DNA of 39,385 nt from an uncultured Prevotellaceae bacterium (GTDB taxonomy: Bacteria; Bacteroidota; Bacteroidia; Bacteroidales; Bacteroidaceae): NCBI GenBank assembly GCA_902803475.1, contig CADCPZ010000164.1:1-39385 (forward strand), written 5' to 3'. Below the pieces are notes generated by a model. That model was not told the origin of the DNA and made no database searches. It worked only from the letters and a program-made list of their open reading frames with translations. The first letter of the stretch is position 1; each line of letters begins with the position of its first letter. Positions 37,375 through 39,385 of the stretch are shown here, piece after piece. The position numbers were made by a program, and so were the translations under genes.

Positions 37375-39385
37375 TTACTTAATTACTACTTTCTTACCAT
37401 CACGTATGTAGACTCCCTTCTTCGTCGGGCGGTCTGTCTTCATGCCGTTCAGGTTGTAATACGTGCCGTCATCGGTGACCACTTGGATGCCGTCAACCTT
37501 TGTTACCTTTTGCTTGTCTACTGTGACGAGTTTTGATACTACAGATGCGCCGCGGTCGAACACTTCCTCTGGCAGGTTAAGTTTCAGCCCTATATAGCAT
37601 TCACCCTCATTATCATAAGTTATCGTCGACACACCTGTTGCATTGTCGTAGCCTAAGGTGAAACCGTTCAGATAGTCATATTCCTTGGAGAATCTGCCAT
37701 TAGTGGCCCAATAGTCGTCATAACGTCCAGGGAAGTTCTTCTCGATATACTCAAAGAGGCCATAATCCTCTATCTTCACTACATCCGTACCTCCAACGTA
37801 TGTGTTAACGAATTGCATATCGTCCTTCCAGCCAAGTTCACAATTGTACATATTTTGGTACTTGTTGTCGAACTGGCTGAAGTAAGAGGCAGGAGTAGCC
37901 TTGTTGATGTGAATGACAGAGTCTCCCCTATATCCGAGATAGTACTTGAAGGTGTAGTTCTTGGCTTTTCCCTCTTTGTCAATCACCATCTTGTGGTCGC
38001 CAGGTAGTGGAATCTCACCATCAGCCAAGCGCCAGGTGGGTTTCTGCGTCAACACGCTCTCGTCGTCATCCCCCCTGAATCCGGTGTAGGTGAACTTAGC
38101 CTTTTCAAACATATTACACCAGTCTATCGAAGAATAGTTATATTGGCTTGCATCTGCCCACAGTTCAGCTGGTTCCACCCTGAGCGTGGGTATGTAGTAA
38201 ACCTCATAGCCAGAGTCACCATAATAGTATGTATTTCTGGCTTCCTCGGTATCCAGTCCGATGTGTACAATCAGGGTGTCCTTCTGTAGAAGATGGTCGC
38301 CGGCATCGAGTTTGTCTTCTATGTTTATAACCCTGTTTCCGTTCTTTGCCCGCACTTGATAGACTGCGTACCCCTCAGGAAGTTCTTCCGATGGGAACTG
38401 GTCGAACGTCGACTCATTAGGTATCAGGATGGCATCATTAGAACCGTAGGTGGTAGTCAGCAAAGGTCCTCTGGAGAGTTGTATGGTGTCAGGTACCACA
38501 TTTAGATGTCCATATTCCCATCTTAAAGGTGAAAACTCCTCTGCTTGTGGAAAAACAAGATGATAACAGTCGTCCTCGCCTCCGGTAGGATAGTAGCTTT
38601 CATTGGATGCCAAGCCTGTTATTCTACCTTCGTCATCAAAGAGGTAATATTCGCTGGGAGTCGGAGCCTTGTCGATGACGCTGACATCCTCACCATTCTT
38701 GAAACCGATATACTTGAAGAATTCTGGTTTCCAGAAACTGCGATAGCGCAGCGTGGTATCGCGGGCTATCACCTGCAGGTTGGCTTTCTTCACAGTCAGC
38801 AAGCCAGGTTCTATGATTTCAAAGCCGTTGTATCCCTTCAGTTTTCCGCCGATGACGCTGATGGGATAAGTACCAGGCACAGATGTCTTTGTGGCATCAA
38901 CGGTGATGGTGGGCAACTCCTCCCACTCTGGCTCGCAGCTGCTTGCAGTGGTATAATGATGATTCCCGTTTACATCCACCGTGTCAATGGCTGCTACCCG
39001 TGGTATCAAGCCTATCTGTATGACTGGGTTGTCATCGCCGTATTCTCGTTCGTAGTTGCCAACCACTAGTTGTGCGATGCCTGGGTCAGCAGGTGCCTCT
39101 ACTGTCATGGTGCCTTCTTCCACCGTGAAATCGTAGTTTACGGCCTTTATTGCGTTCTTGATGGTGATAGGATAGGTACCTGCCTTGCTTTCACTGGTGG
39201 CTTTGCATGTCAGCTCCGGTTTGAACAGTAGTACCTCTTCGGTGTCCCCATTCTTCAGTCCTGTGATGTCGTATGTCAATGCGGGGGTTTCCTCTCCCGT
39301 CTCTCTGGTCACGTCACGAGGTTTGATTGTTGCCTTGGCAGGTTTTATCTTCATAATATTGCCACGATAATCACTAATAGGAATA
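37375..39385 (-). CDS. Secreted MBG-repeat protein with C-terminal sorting tag, N-terminus beyond window
   Basis: The frame stays open to the right edge (about 669 residues visible), so the Met at 39354 is internal and the true start is outside. The visible part holds MBG/YDG-type beta repeats: 'YEREYGDDNPVIQIGL' and 'TSVPGTYPISVIGGKLKGYN' early, then 'LRYRSFWKPEFFKYIGFKNGED' and later weaker copies. Such repeats build long adhesin-like stalks. The C-terminus YYNLNGMKTDRPTKKG and GVYIRDGKKVVIK match the tag of two other proteins here. It is followed 17 bases later by the frameshifted small gene. Ligand and full length are unknown. Confidence 0.78.
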   Translation of the reverse strand, partial: IPISDYRGNIMKIKPAKATIKPRDVTRETGEETPALTYDITGLKNGDTEEVLLFKPELTCKATSESKAGTYPITIKNAIKAVNYDFTVEEGTMTVEAPADPGIAQLVVGNYEREYGDDNPVIQIGLIPRVAAIDTVDVNGNHHYTTASSCEPEWEELPTITVDATKTSVPGTYPISVIGGKLKGYNGFEIIEPGLLTVKKANLQVIARDTTLRYRSFWKPEFFKYIGFKNGEDVSVIDKAPTPSEYYLFDDEGRITGLASNESYYPTGGEDDCYHLVFPQAEEFSPLRWEYGHLNVVPDTIQLSRGPLLTTTYGSNDAILIPNESTFDQFPSEELPEGYAVYQVRAKNGNRVINIEDKLDAGDHLLQKDTLIVHIGLDTEEARNTYYYGDSGYEVYYIPTLRVEPAELWADASQYNYSSIDWCNMFEKAKFTYTGFRGDDDESVLTQKPTWRLADGEIPLPGDHKMVIDKEGKAKNYTFKYYLGYRGDSVIHINKATPASYFSQFDNKYQNMYNCELGWKDDMQFVNTYVGGTDVVKIEDYGLFEYIEKNFPGRYDDYWATNGRFSKEYDYLNGFTLGYDNATGVSTITYDNEGECYIGLKLNLPEEVFDRGASVVSKLVTVDKQKVTKVDGIQVVTDDGTYYNLNGMKTDRPTKKGVYIRDGKKVVIK

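Overview
The window looks like a chromosomal segment of a Bacteroidales bacterium, most like Prevotella or a close relative. The evidence is a SusC/SusD pair, promoters of the Bacteroidetes type (TTTG, about 20 bases, TAnnTTTG), surface lipoproteins with acidic residues after the lipid Cys, and three secreted proteins ending in the same 'G-[VI]-Y-I-x-[ND]-G-[KQ]-K-x-V-[IV]-K' tag. The gyrB / rpsT / tRNA-Glu / recO order also fits this group. No rRNA, insertion sequence, prophage or CRISPR array was seen.

Layout. (1) 1-5590, minus strand: an envelope-modification operon of a phosphoethanolamine-type transferase, two acyltransferase-3 proteins, a UbiA prenyltransferase of the decaprenyl-phosphoribose type and a HAD-IB phosphatase cut by the window edge. 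(2) 5732-13076, minus: an MNT/HEPN toxin-antitoxin pair, purL, two single-domain ChrA proteins, gmk and nadD. The only consensus promoter found for this run lies in front of the toxin-antitoxin pair. (3) 13799-17192, plus: a secreted protein with starch-binding-like modules followed by a small acidic-tailed peptide. (4) 17360-26812, plus: a small orphan protein, then SusC, SusD, a third lipoprotein and an M6-family metalloprotease, which together look like a surface peptide-capture locus. (5) 26828-32367, plus: an outer-membrane barrel, an Hsp20 behind a near-perfect sigma-54 promoter, and a gpmI-ung-DUF3109 operon. (6) 32396-36309, minus: an AraC-type regulator, gyrB, rpsT and tRNA-Glu. (7) 36348-39385: recO (plus), then on the minus strand an MBG-repeat secreted protein that runs off the window, followed by a frameshifted small peptide gene.

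The most unusual feature is the number of short repeats lying in or right against genes. At least four families occur: a GC-rich palindromic element, an 8-bp TTTGGTCG array, a 7-bp TTAATGC array and a GGGGCAAG/GAGCGAGG array. Several are translated. The palindromic element forms the N-terminus of an acyltransferase, Gmk and a DUF3109 protein. The 8-bp array sits twice inside PurL, both times as a multiple of 24 bp so that the frame is kept. Others touch stop or start codons. This resembles the in-frame palindromic elements of Rickettsia, but with different sequences.

A second theme is a two-gene unit seen twice: a large secreted protein with the C-terminal tag, followed 17-18 bases later by a small protein starting KK-[EQ]-YI, behind a GGAGG ribosome binding site. 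One copy is intact and the other carries a one-base frameshift. All functional calls come from reading the sequence; no database search was run.
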